From contig NZ_CP012914.1 in assembly GCF_001315015.1 (NCBI RefSeq), positions 2,600,501 through 2,664,500 on the forward strand: a stretch of 64,000 bases of DNA. The letters are read 5' to 3'. This DNA comes from Azospirillum brasilense. GTDB lineage: Bacteria; Pseudomonadota; Alphaproteobacteria; Azospirillales; Azospirillaceae. Of the stretch, positions 7,947 to 16,309 are shown piece by piece (position 1 is the stretch's first letter; every line of letters starts with the position of its first letter). The position numbers were made by a program, and so were the translations under genes. Under the pieces are notes generated by a model. It searched no databases, was not told the origin of the DNA, and was given only the letters and a program-made list of their open reading frames with translations.

Positions 7947-8034
7947 GAGCCCCCCTCCCAACCTCCCCCCGCTGCGCAGGGGGAGGAGCCATTCCCTCCC
8001 CTGCGCAGCGGGGGAGGGTTAGGGTGGGGGCAAT
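7947..8034. repeat. Dispersed G+C-rich palindromic intergenic element, copy 2
   Basis: Arms CCCCCCTCCCAACCTCCCCC and GGGGGAGGGTTAGGGTGGGG enclose an inner pair around GCTGCGCAGGGGGAGG. It lies between the binding-protein gene and dppB within one transcriptional direction, so it could reduce permease expression relative to the binding protein. Confidence 0.65.
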
Positions 8035-8051
8035 CGCCGGCATGCCTTTCC

Positions 8052-9728
8052 TCACTCCTTCGCCTTCCACGTCTCGATCCACAGCGTGCTGGAATCCAGA
8101 TGCCCGGTCGGCACCACGCCCTCCAGCCAGGGCGGGAGGATGAACGGATCGGCGCGGAAGAACAGCGGCAGGTTCGGCAGGTCCCGAGCGTAGAGCGTCT
8201 GCAGCTTCGCCCAGAGCGCGCGGTTGGCGTCGGGCTCGCAGACATGCTCCAGGTCCTCCAGGACCTTGTCCATCTCCGGGTTCCTGTAGCCGGTGTAGTT
8301 CTGGCCCGCCCAGTTGTTGGCCTCCGTCGGGATCATGCTGGAATGCAGGATGGTGCGCGGGATGTTCTCCGGCGCGCTGATCCAGGCGAACAGCGCCATC
8401 GACTTGAAGCGGCGCTTCTCCAGCGTCTCGCCGAACAGCACGCGGGCCGGCTCGTTGACGATGCGCACCTCGATCCCGGCCTGCCGCCATTGCGCCTGGA
8501 GCACCTGCTGCAACACCTCGCGGGAGCGGTTGCCGGCGGTCGTCATGATCTCCAACGACAGCCGTTCCCCCTTGGCGTTGTGGCGCACCCCGGCGCGCCG
8601 CTCGCTCCAGCCCGCCTCGTCCAGCAGCCGGCCGGCCAGCGCCGGGTCGAAGGCGTAGGTCGGGTAGCCCGGCGCGTGCACGCGGTCGAGCGGGCTGATC
8701 TCGTTGTGGGCGACCGGCTGCCGGCCGTCGTAGAGCTGCTTGGAGATCGCCTCGCGGTCGATGGCGTGGAGCAGCGCCCGGCGCACCCGCACGTCGGCCA
8801 GCGCCGGGTTGTCGAGGTTCAGCTCGACATGCTCGAAGAACAGGCCCGGCTTGTAGAAGACGTTGTAGCGGCTGCCGTGCCGCTTCTCGAAGGCGAGCAC
8901 CTGATCGAGCGGCAGGCCGGTCTCCCCCGGCACCATGTCGACCTGCCCGGCCAGCAGATTGGCCTCCAGCGCGGCGGTGTTCTCGATGGACTTCACGATC
9001 ACCCGCTTGAAGGCCGGCTTGGCCCCCCACCAGGTCGGGTTGGGCTCCAGCACCACATGGCTGCCCGGCTCGACCTGGGCGATGCGGTAGGGACCGAACC
9101 ACAGGCCGGGATTCGTCGTGTCGGTCTCGTACTTGGAGCGGTTGCGGTAGGTCGCCGGGTCGGCCTCGAACACCGCGCGCTCCAGATGGGCGGGCAGGAC
9201 CTCGAAGTCGTTGATCTCGGCGTAGCTGCACACCGCCTTGTCGCGGTGGATGGTGAAGGTGCGCTCGTCCTTCGCGTCGATCGCCACGATGTCGCGGGCG
9301 AACAGGTCGAAATTGCTGTAGCCGCTTTGCGGGTGCTTGCCGACCGTCCAGGTGAACAGCACGTCCTCGGTCGTCACCGGCGTGCCGTCGCCCCAGGTCG
9401 CCTTGGGGTTGATGGTGTAGGTGACCTTGATACCCTTCTTGCCGTCGGCCCGCGTCTCGACCTCCGCGGTGCCCTTGTCTAGCGCCGGCAGCTCGGTGCA
9501 GAGGAGGCAGGTCAGCCGCCAGTCGGGGTCGTAGGCGGTGAAGGGCCGGCGCGCCATGGACAGGACGTAGCTCTTCGCCATCATCGCTTCCATGGAGGGG
9601 TGCCAGTTGGACGGGAACTGGGTCATGCCGATCACCAGCTCATCCTTCGCCGCCAGCGCGGGAGTGCCTATGAGGGCGGCGGCCAGGGTAAGGGCGGCTA
9701 TTCCCGTTCGCGCCAATCCCGTTTGCAT
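8052..9728 (-). CDS. Periplasmic substrate-binding protein, family 5 (peptide/nickel type)
   Basis: 558 residues with a Sec signal peptide (ALTLAAALIGTPALAA, cleavage likely after ALA about residue 26). The mature protein has family-5 features: an early RRPFTAYDPDWRL strand, YTINPKATWGDGTPVTTEDV, the domain hinge around NPGLWFGPYRIAQVEPGSHV, and RRALLHAIDREAISKQLYDG. It would deliver peptides or other small substrates to the DppBC-type channel encoded downstream. The exact substrate cannot be told from sequence. It is the first gene of a three-gene cluster that lacks an ATPase. Confidence 0.88.
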   Translation of the reverse strand: MQTGLARTGIAALTLAAALIGTPALAAKDELVIGMTQFPSNWHPSMEAMMAKSYVLSMARRPFTAYDPDWRLTCLLCTELPALDKGTAEVETRADGKKGIKVTYTINPKATWGDGTPVTTEDVLFTWTVGKHPQSGYSNFDLFARDIVAIDAKDERTFTIHRDKAVCSYAEINDFEVLPAHLERAVFEADPATYRNRSKYETDTTNPGLWFGPYRIAQVEPGSHVVLEPNPTWWGAKPAFKRVIVKSIENTAALEANLLAGQVDMVPGETGLPLDQVLAFEKRHGSRYNVFYKPGLFFEHVELNLDNPALADVRVRRALLHAIDREAISKQLYDGRQPVAHNEISPLDRVHAPGYPTYAFDPALAGRLLDEAGWSERRAGVRHNAKGERLSLEIMTTAGNRSREVLQQVLQAQWRQAGIEVRIVNEPARVLFGETLEKRRFKSMALFAWISAPENIPRTILHSSMIPTEANNWAGQNYTGYRNPEMDKVLEDLEHVCEPDANRALWAKLQTLYARDLPNLPLFFRADPFILPPWLEGVVPTGHLDSSTLWIETWKAKE

Positions 9729-9894
9729 CGCGGCGTCGTCTCCGTCCGGTGAAGTCCCGGCTACGAACTATGGGGACCCGCGGGCTTCCGGTCCAGAGTG
9801 GAAGCGAAGTCTGCGAAGTCCTTGACGGAACGGGGCTGCGGGTGTTTGTGGTCTGCCCCATACGCAACCGAATGGATGGGGAGCCCGACAGGCC

Positions 9895-10674
9895 ATGGCC
9901 GGCACCGTGACCCTGAGCCGCGACGGCGTCGTCGCCACGCTGACCCTCAGCAACCCCGACAGGCTGAACGCCTTCGACAAGCCGATGTGGCTGGCGCTGA
10001 TCCCGCTGCTGCGCCGGCTCGGCGCCGACGAGACGGTGCGCGCGGTGGTGCTGCGCGGGGCCGGCGGGCGGGCCTTCAGCCCCGGCGCCGACATCTCCGA
10101 ATTCGAGACGGAGCGCAACAGCCCCGAACAGGGCGCCGACTACGGCGTGCTGATGGACGAGGGGCTGGCCCTGCTGCGCGACCTGCCGCACCCGACGCTG
10201 GCGGCCATCCAGGGCGCCTGCTGCGGCATCGGTCTGGCCGTGGCGCTGGCCTGCGACCTGCGGGTCTGCACCGCGGGCAGCCGCTTCGGCGTGCCGGTCA
10301 GCCGGCTCGGCATCTCCATGGCGCTGCCCGAGCTGAAGCTGCTCCACGACATCGCGGGCGGCCCGGCGGCGCTGGAAATCCTGCTGGAGGGCCGCGTCTT
10401 CGGCGCGGAGGAGGCCAAGGACAAGCGGCTGGTCCACCGCCTCGTGGCCGACGAGGCCTTCGAGGGTGAGATCGCCGCGACCTGCGAGCGCATCGCCGGG
10501 GGCGCCCCGCTGGCCGCCCGCCTGCACAAGCAGTTCGTCCGCCGCCTGTCCGACCCTGCCCCGCTGTCGGAGGCGGAGATCGCCGAATGCTACCACTGCT
10601 TCGGCACGGAGGATTTCCGCGAGGGCTACCGGGCCTTCCTGGAGAAACGCAAGCCGGTCTTCAAGGGGCGGTGA
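9895..10674 (+). CDS. Enoyl-CoA hydratase/isomerase family protein
   Basis: 259 residues, crotonase fold. The N-terminal strand VTLSRDGVVATLTLSNPDRL, the CoA-binding loop RAFSPGADISEFE and the oxyanion-hole block QGACCGIGLAVALACDLRV are clear. The C-terminus (YHCFGTEDFREGYRAFLEKR) is typical for family members acting on enoyl-CoA or related thioesters. The catalytic Glu positions of true hydratases are not obvious, so an isomerase or other crotonase reaction is equally possible. It starts divergently from the ABC binding-protein gene and may be co-transcribed with the exporter downstream. Confidence 0.8.
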   Translation: MAGTVTLSRDGVVATLTLSNPDRLNAFDKPMWLALIPLLRRLGADETVRAVVLRGAGGRAFSPGADISEFETERNSPEQGADYGVLMDEGLALLRDLPHPTLAAIQGACCGIGLAVALACDLRVCTAGSRFGVPVSRLGISMALPELKLLHDIAGGPAALEILLEGRVFGAEEAKDKRLVHRLVADEAFEGEIAATCERIAGGAPLAARLHKQFVRRLSDPAPLSEAEIAECYHCFGTEDFREGYRAFLEKRKPVFKGR

Positions 10675-10776
10675 GCGCCCGCGCATGCCAGGGTTCGCGC
10701 CATAGCGGTGGTTTCCGGACGGGGGAAGTCCAGATTGGAAAAATTGCCTCCCCCGTCCCACCGCTCCCACCCCGCC

Positions 10777-12216
10777 ATGCCCCGCGCCACCCGCTACATT
10801 CCCTTCATCATCGCCTGCGCCCTGTTCATGGAGAATCTGGACGCGACGGTGATCGCCACGGCGCTGCCGGAGATCGCGCGGTCGATGGGCGAGGACCCGC
10901 TGCGCCTCAGCCTCGCCATGACCTCCTACATGCTGGCGCTGGCGGTGTTCCTGCCGGTCAGCGGCTGGATGGCCGACCGCTACGGCACGCGGACGGTCTT
11001 CGCGGCGGCGATCGGGGTGTTCACCGTCGGCTCGATCCTCTGCGGCCAGTCGGACGGGCTGTACGAGCTGGTGGGTGCGCGCATCGTCCAGGGGCTGGGC
11101 GGGGCGATGATGGTGCCGGTCGGCCGGCTGATCCTGCTGAAGACGGTGCCCAAGGAGAAGCTGGTCGCCGCCATGGCCCAGATGACCCTGCCGGCGCTGA
11201 TCGGCCCGGCGCTGGGGCCGCTGGTCGGCGGCTTCATCGCCACCTATGCCTCCTGGCGCTGGATCTTCTACATCAATGTGCCGATCGGGCTGATCGGGAT
11301 CGCGCTGGTGCTGACCCTGATCCCCAATGTGCGCGAGACCGAGCGCGACCCCTTCGACGGCCGCGGCTTCATGCTGAGCGCGCTGGCCCTGGCCGCGCTG
11401 ATGTTCGGGCTGGAGAATGTCGGCCGCGGGGTGCTGCCGCCCGCCGCGGTCGCCGGGGTGCTGGGGCTGGGCTTTGCCGCCGCGTGGCTCTATCTGCGCC
11501 ACGCCCGCGGGATGGAGCGGCCGGTGCTCGACCCCTCGCTGCTGCGGCTGCCGACCTATTTCGCCTCGGTCATGGGCGGCACGCTGTTCCGCATCGGCAT
11601 CGGCGCTGTGCCCTTCCTGATGCCGCTGATGCTCCAGGTCGGCTTCGGGCGCACGCCCTTCGAGTCCGGGGCGCTGACCTTTGCCGGGGCCGCCGGGGCG
11701 CTGACCATGAAGGCGCTGGCCGGTCCCATCCTGCGCCGGCTGGGCTTCCGCCGGGTGCTGACCGCCAACGCGCTGATCAGCGGCCTGATCCTGGCGAGCT
11801 ACGCCGCCTTCCGGCCCGAGACGGCGCACTGGGTCATCCTGGGCGCGCTGCTGATGGGCGGCTTCTTCCGCTCGCTGCAGTTCACCGGCCTGAACAGCCT
11901 GGCCTACGCCGAGGTGCCCAAGGAGTGCCTGAGCCGCGCCAACACGCTGGCCAGCGTGATGCAGCAGGTCTCGCTCAGCCTGGGCGTGGCGGTCGGGGCG
12001 ACGGTGCTGCACCTCACGCAGAGCGTCACCAGCGGCCCCGGCGCTTCGCTGACGCCCACCGACTTCGTGCCGGCCTTCCTGACGGTCGGCGGGATGGCCT
12101 GCGTGTCGGCCCTGTTCTTCCTGCGGCTGCCGCCCGACGCCGGCGCGGAGATCAGCGGCCACCGCGCCCGCGCGCGGGCCAAGGAGCCGCCGCGCGCGCT
12201 CGAAGCCGCCGATTGA
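10777..12216 (+). CDS. DHA2-family MFS exporter (EmrB/QacA type)
   Basis: 479 residues, about 14 membrane helices. The first helix carries FIIACALFMENLDATVIATA, the motif D1 of 14-helix drug:H+ antiporters; motif A appears as SGWMADRYGTR and motif C as LPALIGPALGPLVGG. Family members expel hydrophobic drugs or metabolites using the proton gradient; the substrate is unknown. The ATG at MPRATRYIPF is preferred over an earlier GTG because membrane proteins of this family start just before helix 1. It follows the crotonase gene at about 100 bp. Confidence 0.87.
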   Translation: MPRATRYIPFIIACALFMENLDATVIATALPEIARSMGEDPLRLSLAMTSYMLALAVFLPVSGWMADRYGTRTVFAAAIGVFTVGSILCGQSDGLYELVGARIVQGLGGAMMVPVGRLILLKTVPKEKLVAAMAQMTLPALIGPALGPLVGGFIATYASWRWIFYINVPIGLIGIALVLTLIPNVRETERDPFDGRGFMLSALALAALMFGLENVGRGVLPPAAVAGVLGLGFAAAWLYLRHARGMERPVLDPSLLRLPTYFASVMGGTLFRIGIGAVPFLMPLMLQVGFGRTPFESGALTFAGAAGALTMKALAGPILRRLGFRRVLTANALISGLILASYAAFRPETAHWVILGALLMGGFFRSLQFTGLNSLAYAEVPKECLSRANTLASVMQQVSLSLGVAVGATVLHLTQSVTSGPGASLTPTDFVPAFLTVGGMACVSALFFLRLPPDAGAEISGHRARARAKEPPRALEAAD

Positions 12217-12242
12217 TCCGCAGCCGGATCAAATGGGCCGGA

Positions 12243-12488
12243 TCAGCGGTCTTCCCAGTCCGGCTCGTCGGCCTTGAGAAGTTCCAGGAGCCGGGCGACC
12301 CGGCCCGAAGGAGGATGCTGCGTCGCCTCCCCCATGTAATCGTCGGCGCCGGTCCAACTGGCGGCCTCCATCAATTCGGCAGGCGTTGCGCCCGTGCCGA
12401 TGATGCTGGCGATGCGCATGTCGTCCAGGCGCCCGCAGATGTCGATCACCTGATCGCGGGTGAGCGCCGGCTGATGCTGATCGGGCAT
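12243..12488 (-). CDS. Small acidic hypothetical protein
   Basis: 81 residues starting MPDQHQPALTRDQVIDICGR and ending ADEPDWEDR. The ribosome site AGGAGG lies about 9 nt upstream, which fixes the start. The body has a predicted helix (QVIDICGRLDDMRIASII) then TGATPAELMEAASW; no membrane segment or Cys cluster. I recognise no family. It is convergent with the MFS gene, with 26 bp between stops. Confidence 0.65.
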   Translation of the reverse strand: MPDQHQPALTRDQVIDICGRLDDMRIASIIGTGATPAELMEAASWTGADDYMGEATQHPPSGRVARLLELLKADEPDWEDR

Positions 12489-12892
12489 TCGGAACCCCCT
12501 CCTTCCAAATTCCGCATCCCCACGATTAGCGGCCCGTCTCCCGGCCGGCGCAACGGCGCAAGGGTGGAAGCCCCGCCGCAACAAGGGGGATGCTCTCTCC
12601 CGAGTCCCCTGGTCCCGCACCGGCCCTCGATTGTCCTCCGAGCAAATCCAGCGCGGCGACGTCGTCCTTCGGTTGCGAAATAGGCAAAAATCCCACAATG
12701 CGGGATAAGCAAATGTGCGCTCTTCGCAGCACAACGGAAAATTCTTACCAAGCTTGGCTCTTTTTCGTGCGGTGAGCCTTTGGTTGGGGGTGCGTTCGCC
12801 GCGCGTTCCCGGTATAAATGAGCATGGCGGCTATGCGCCGTCTTCAGAATAAACGGGAGGCTCCCCGCCAGGGCGCGGGCAGCAAGACAGGC
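12489..12892. other. Promoter-containing intergenic region upstream of the LysR gene
   Basis: About 400 bp with divergent genes on each side. The part from 12670 to 12830 is distinctly richer in A+T (for example GCAAAAATCCCACAATGCGG and TATAAATG at 12813) and probably carries the LysR promoter. A longer in-frame start for the LysR gene exists at 12818 but lacks a ribosome site. No other gene is supported. Confidence 0.4.
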
Positions 12893-13786
12893 ATGATGGA
12901 CTGGGACAAGCTTCGGGTCTTCCACGCCGTGGCCGAGGCTGGAAGTTTCACGCACGCCGGCGAGACGCTGAACCTCAGCCAGTCGGCGGTCAGCCGCCAG
13001 ATCAGCGCGCTGGAGGAGAGCCTCGGCGTGCCGCTGTTTCACCGGCACGCGCGCGGCCTGATCCTGACCGAGCAGGGCGAGCTTCTGCACCGCACCGCCC
13101 GCGATGTCTTCGCCAAGCTGTCGATGACCGAAGCGATGCTGACCGAAAGCCGGGAGCATCCGAAGGGTCCGCTGCGCGTGACCACCACGGTGGCCTTCGG
13201 CTCGACCTGGCTGACCCCGCGCGTCAACGAGTTCCTGTCAATCTACCCGGACATCCAGCTCACCCTGCTGATCGATGACAATGAACTGGATCTGGCGATG
13301 CGCGAGGCGGACATCGCCATCCGCATGAACACGCCGCGCCAGCCCGACCTGATCCAGCGCCACCTGATGTCGGTGCATTTCCATCTCTACGCCCACCAGG
13401 AGTATCTGAAGAAGCGCGGCGCCCCGAAGATCCCCGCCGACCTGGACGGGCACGACATCGTCGCCTATCCGCCGGACGTCCGCGCGCCCATCGCCAACGT
13501 CAACTGGATCAACGAGGTGGGCGACCCGGCACCGGGCGTGCGCAAGCCGATTCTGCAGGTCAACAGCATCTATGCCATGTACCGCGCCGTGGAGAGCGGC
13601 CTGGGCATCGCCGCCCTGCCCGACTTCCTGGTGGACGGCAGCAAGGAGCTGACGCGCGTCCTGCCGGACGTGGACGGCCCCAAGGTCGACGCCTACTTCG
13701 TCTATGCCGAGGAGTTGCGTCATTCCAAGCGCATCGCGGTGTTCCGCGATTTCCTGGTGAAGAAGGTGGCGGAGTCGGCCTTCTGA
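12893..13786 (+). CDS. LysR-family transcriptional regulator
   Basis: 297 residues. The N-terminal winged helix is textbook: MMDWDKLRVFHAVAEAGSFT, then LNLSQSAVSRQISALEESLG and LFHRHARGLILTEQGE. The C-terminal effector domain (VTTTVAFGSTWLTPRVNEFL onward, through VESGLGIAALPDFLV) is a periplasmic-binding-protein-like fold. The start is set by family length; 25 extra residues upstream are open but atypical. Target and effector are unknown: no divergently transcribed partner enzyme is adjacent. A strong intrinsic terminator follows. Confidence 0.88.
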   Translation: MMDWDKLRVFHAVAEAGSFTHAGETLNLSQSAVSRQISALEESLGVPLFHRHARGLILTEQGELLHRTARDVFAKLSMTEAMLTESREHPKGPLRVTTTVAFGSTWLTPRVNEFLSIYPDIQLTLLIDDNELDLAMREADIAIRMNTPRQPDLIQRHLMSVHFHLYAHQEYLKKRGAPKIPADLDGHDIVAYPPDVRAPIANVNWINEVGDPAPGVRKPILQVNSIYAMYRAVESGLGIAALPDFLVDGSKELTRVLPDVDGPKVDAYFVYAEELRHSKRIAVFRDFLVKKVAESAF

Positions 13787-13836
13787 CCAAGCTCAGCCTT
13801 TGGGCAGACATGATGTTTGCCTGTTTTTTATGCACA

Positions 13837-13872
13837 GGCGCCCAGCAAGCTATGCCGGGCGCCTTTCTTTTT
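13837..13872 (+). terminator. Rho-independent terminator of the LysR gene
   Basis: GGCGCCC and GGGCGCC pair around a 13-nt loop and are followed by TTTCTTTTT. It sits about 50 nt after the LysR stop codon. Confidence 0.8.
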
Positions 13873-14079
13873 GTACGGATTGTACCGAAACCCCTCCCCC
13901 ATCTTTGCAATCCGGTTGCCGTTTTCTGTCCCCAGCCACCCACCCTTCAGCACCATACGCCCCCGCACGCCATTTTTTCGCTTTTCTTCAACGCCTTACA
14001 AGCTATGCGGTTCTCGCATGGCCGAATTGGATATTTGGGGATGGAATCCTTTGGGCAGAATGGTCAAATCTTGGGCGTT

Positions 14080-14218
14080 GGATGTTGCGCCGCAGCATCC
14101 GGCGTTTCGTCCCGGAAGCCCGCTTCCGGGGTTGGGTCCTCGGACCCAGCGTCTCCCAGACGTGAAGCCTCCCTGTTCAACTCGCCGGCTAATCAATGGG
14201 TTAGCCGGCAGTTTTTTG
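14080..14218 (+). ncRNA. Candidate structured small RNA with tandem hairpins
   Basis: No coding frame with a ribosome site covers this stretch, but it contains a close-packed series of hairpins: 14080-14100 (9 pairs including one G-U, loop GCC), 14111-14130 (9 pairs, CCCGGAAGC with GCTTCCGGG), 14131-14150 (9 pairs including one G-U), 14150-14162 (5 pairs, loop CCC), then an intrinsic terminator whose stem is GCCGGCTAA/TTAGCCGGC followed by AGTTTTTTG. The U-run fixes the plus strand. A single-stranded CCTCCC at 14168-14173 could pair with Shine-Dalgarno sequences. The 5' end is uncertain and may lie further upstream. It lacks the SRP, tmRNA and RNase P motifs I know; a 6S-like role cannot be excluded. 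Confidence 0.55.
14184..14218 (+). terminator. Rho-independent terminator ending the small-RNA candidate
   Basis: A perfect 9-bp stem GCCGGCTAA/TTAGCCGGC with an 8-nt loop, directly followed by AGTTTTTTG. No plus-strand coding gene ends here, so it implies a non-coding transcript, or readthrough from LysR. Confidence 0.8.
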
Positions 14219-14250
14219 TCGGGACGGTCCGGAGGGGAGCGGTAGACCCG

Positions 14251-14646
14251 TCATCGGGCGCCGGGGAGCCGGGCGCCCTCGCGCGCATAGATCTGACGCG
14301 GCGCGCAATATTCATCGAGTTGCACCACCACGGCTCCGGGCTGGCTGTTCAAGCCCACCCAGGCATCGTAGCCGACGATGTCCCCCGGTATGTTGCGATA
14401 CAGGCCATAGGCGAGATAGCGGACATCGGACACCGGTATCCGCACCCCGGCGAGGGACGAGGCGACGGCCCCGTTGCAGCGGTTGGGACTCAGCCGATCC
14501 AGGGCGCTCACCGCGCCGGGCTCGGGTGTGGCCTGTGGTGGCGGGCTCAGCCCGGCGCAGGCGGCCACAAGAACCATCAACGCGACGGCTCCCCCCAGCT
14601 GGAGCACCCGGAGGCACCCTGCCCTTCCGACTGTTCCGCCCCTCAT
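14251..14646 (-). CDS. Predicted lipoprotein, hypothetical
   Basis: 131 residues starting MRGGTVGRAG. The signal peptide contains a long hydrophobic core and the lipobox LVAAC, so the mature protein would be lipid-anchored. Notable segments are NRCNGAVASSLAGVRIPVSD and GDIVGYDAWVGLNSQPGAVV, then CAPRQIYAREGARLP. The start is chosen because GGAGG lies 8 nt upstream; a GTG 18 bp earlier overlaps that site. I do not recognise the family. Probably periplasmic. Confidence 0.65.
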   Translation of the reverse strand: MRGGTVGRAGCLRVLQLGGAVALMVLVAACAGLSPPPQATPEPGAVSALDRLSPNRCNGAVASSLAGVRIPVSDVRYLAYGLYRNIPGDIVGYDAWVGLNSQPGAVVVQLDEYCAPRQIYAREGARLPGAR

Positions 14647-14817
14647 CGGATCGTCCTCCAGCACGCCGTTCCTTCGTCCCCTCGGATCAACAGGCAGGAG
14701 GACGTCCTGTGCCAGAGCGCCAACCCAGGGCCGACCGCCTCAGCTCACCACTTTTCAAACCAGAGTCTTTTCAAACCGACCCCCTTGAAGCGGAGGGCAT
14801 TGAAGCGGACCGGCCCG

Positions 14818-15222
14818 TCACCAGCCCCTGCCCGACGACCATCCGCCATAGAATTGCACGCTCGGCCCCGGATAGGGGCGGGGTCCCCAATCGTTGCGCC
14901 AGGCGCGGTGATGGTGATGACGGGGCGGCGGCCCCCAATAGGGAGGTGGGGCGACCACGATGGGCGGCGGGGGGCGGTAGCCCGGCACGACGATCACCCG
15001 GCTCCCCGGCGGCGGCACGATCACCGAAGGACCGCCATAGGGAGAACCGCCGTACCAGGAGCCACGGTCACGCGGGCCATGCGCGTCCGCCGCCGCGGGA
15101 AAAACGGCCAGCGCCAGCGCACCGGCGGCGCCCAGCACCGCCATACGGGCCGCCGAACGAAAAGCCGCAGCCACGCCCGAAGGACGCATGCGGTGGAGGA
15201 ACGTGGGGATCAGCGCGCTCAT
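14818..15222 (-). CDS. Secreted Pro/Gly/Tyr/His-rich protein
   Basis: 134 residues. A signal peptide (ARMAVLGAAGALALAVFPAA, cleavage near ADA) precedes a low-complexity mature region rich in Pro, Gly, Tyr and Trp, with RPPPPIVVAPPPYWGPPP and a HHHH tract that could bind metal. GAAGGA lies about 8 nt before the chosen ATG. Such short proline/tyrosine-rich exported proteins are common in alphaproteobacteria and have no assigned role. Low complexity makes homology calls unreliable. Confidence 0.6.
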   Translation of the reverse strand: MSALIPTFLHRMRPSGVAAAFRSAARMAVLGAAGALALAVFPAAADAHGPRDRGSWYGGSPYGGPSVIVPPPGSRVIVVPGYRPPPPIVVAPPPYWGPPPRHHHHRAWRNDWGPRPYPGPSVQFYGGWSSGRGW

Positions 15223-15363
15223 GCCGGCTTTCCTTCGCAGGTCCGGCGGCGCCCGTCGACCGAAGTCCGGCGCCGCCTCACTGGGATGAACAGGCGGCCC
15301 TGCCGGACTATTCCCGGCCAGACGACTCCCGGACAAGCCGGCGACCGGACGGTTCAGTGGGCC

Positions 15364-16203
15364 TCAATGGCTCATCAGGACCGGAACCGTCATGTGCTCC
15401 AGCATGTAGCGGGTCATGCCGCCCAGCACCTGTTCGCGCAGCCGCGAGCGGCCATAGGCGCCCATGACCAGAAGATCGCAGGATTCGTCGGCGACCGTGT
15501 TCAGCAGCGTGTCGCCCGGATCGATCTGGTCGGTCACGATGTGGGTGGCCTCCACCCGGCAGCCATGGCGCGACAGGTGCTTGGCGATGTCGGCGCCCGG
15601 CTCGTCGCCGATGCCGGCGGGGCCGGCCTTGGGGTTGACGGCCATGACCACCACGCGCTTGGCGGCGGTGAGGATGGGCATCGCGTCGGCCACCGCGCGG
15701 GCCGCTTCGCGGCTGCCGTTCCAGGCGACCAGCACGCGTTCCCCGATGTGGGGGAAAGAGCCGGCGTAGGGCACGACCAGCAGCGGACGCCCGCATTCGA
15801 ACACCAGATCCTGCGGAACCGCGATCGGGCGGTCACGGTCGCGGTGCGGATCGGCCTGCCCAACCACCACCACGTCGGCGTAGCGTCCATGCAGCGCCGC
15901 GCTGTCCGTCGGGTGACCGTAGAGGACCCGCCATTCCGAGCGGTCGGTCAGGCCGTTGCGGCGCACCGCGTCGGCGAAGAGAGCCTCCGCCCTGGCGGTC
16001 TGGTTCTCGGTGTAGCCGCGCTGCATGGCGCGCACCTCGTCCGGCAGTTCCGCCTCGACGTAGCCCGGCAGGGTCAGCGGAACGACGGGGTAGAGGCCGG
16101 TGATGTGGCCGTCGGTGCGCGCGGCCAGTTGGGCGGCGGCATCGATTCGCGCCGCAGCGGCGGCGGTGTCGTCGACGACCACCAGCAGGTCCTTGAGTGC
16201 CAT
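15364..16203 (-). CDS. Tandem universal stress protein (UspA family)
   Basis: 279 residues containing two Usp-like halves. The first half (KDLLVVVDDTAAAAARIDAA) is divergent; the second (RVLVAWNGSREAARAVADAM, then VMGAYGRSRLREQVLGGMTR) has the G-2x-G-9x-G(S/T) ATP-binding pattern in altered form. Tandem Usp proteins respond to starvation, oxygen limitation or redox stress. The start is supported by GGGAGA upstream. A TATAAT and an FNR/CRP-like palindrome upstream suggest control by an FNR-family protein (inference). Confidence 0.87.
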   Translation of the reverse strand: MALKDLLVVVDDTAAAAARIDAAAQLAARTDGHITGLYPVVPLTLPGYVEAELPDEVRAMQRGYTENQTARAEALFADAVRRNGLTDRSEWRVLYGHPTDSAALHGRYADVVVVGQADPHRDRDRPIAVPQDLVFECGRPLLVVPYAGSFPHIGERVLVAWNGSREAARAVADAMPILTAAKRVVVMAVNPKAGPAGIGDEPGADIAKHLSRHGCRVEATHIVTDQIDPGDTLLNTVADESCDLLVMGAYGRSRLREQVLGGMTRYMLEHMTVPVLMSH

Positions 16204-16271
16204 GGCGATTCTCCCTCGCTCGCGCGGGTGGGCGATCGTTGTGCACCACCTCTTCTCGCGCATTGGTCGAA

Positions 16272-16309
16272 ATTATAGCCCGGCATGGCCGTCTCTGACG
16301 ATGGTCAGA
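16272..16309 (-). promoter_or_regulatory. Putative uspA promoter with FNR/CRP-like palindrome
   Basis: On the minus strand TATAAT occurs at 16277-16272. Upstream, TCTGAC-GATG-GTCAGA (16294-16309) is a perfect 6-bp inverted repeat with the TGAC-N4-GTCA core of FNR-like sites, though the outer bases differ from TTGAC/GTCAA. Its centre lies about 36-41 bp from the start point expected from the -10, close to a class II activator position. Confidence 0.5.

Noticed and set aside
9640-12162. Very long antisense open frames (also for example 16482-18782, 61381-63945 and 21532-23499 on the minus strand)
   Set aside because: They lie opposite well-recognised genes, have Arg/Gly/Ala/His/Gln-biased low-complexity translations typical of GC-rich shadows, and lack ribosome sites.
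14174-14182. GTTCAACTC as a tRNA T-loop
   Set aside because: No acceptor stem, D-arm or anticodon arm can be drawn around it; it lies between hairpins of the small-RNA candidate.
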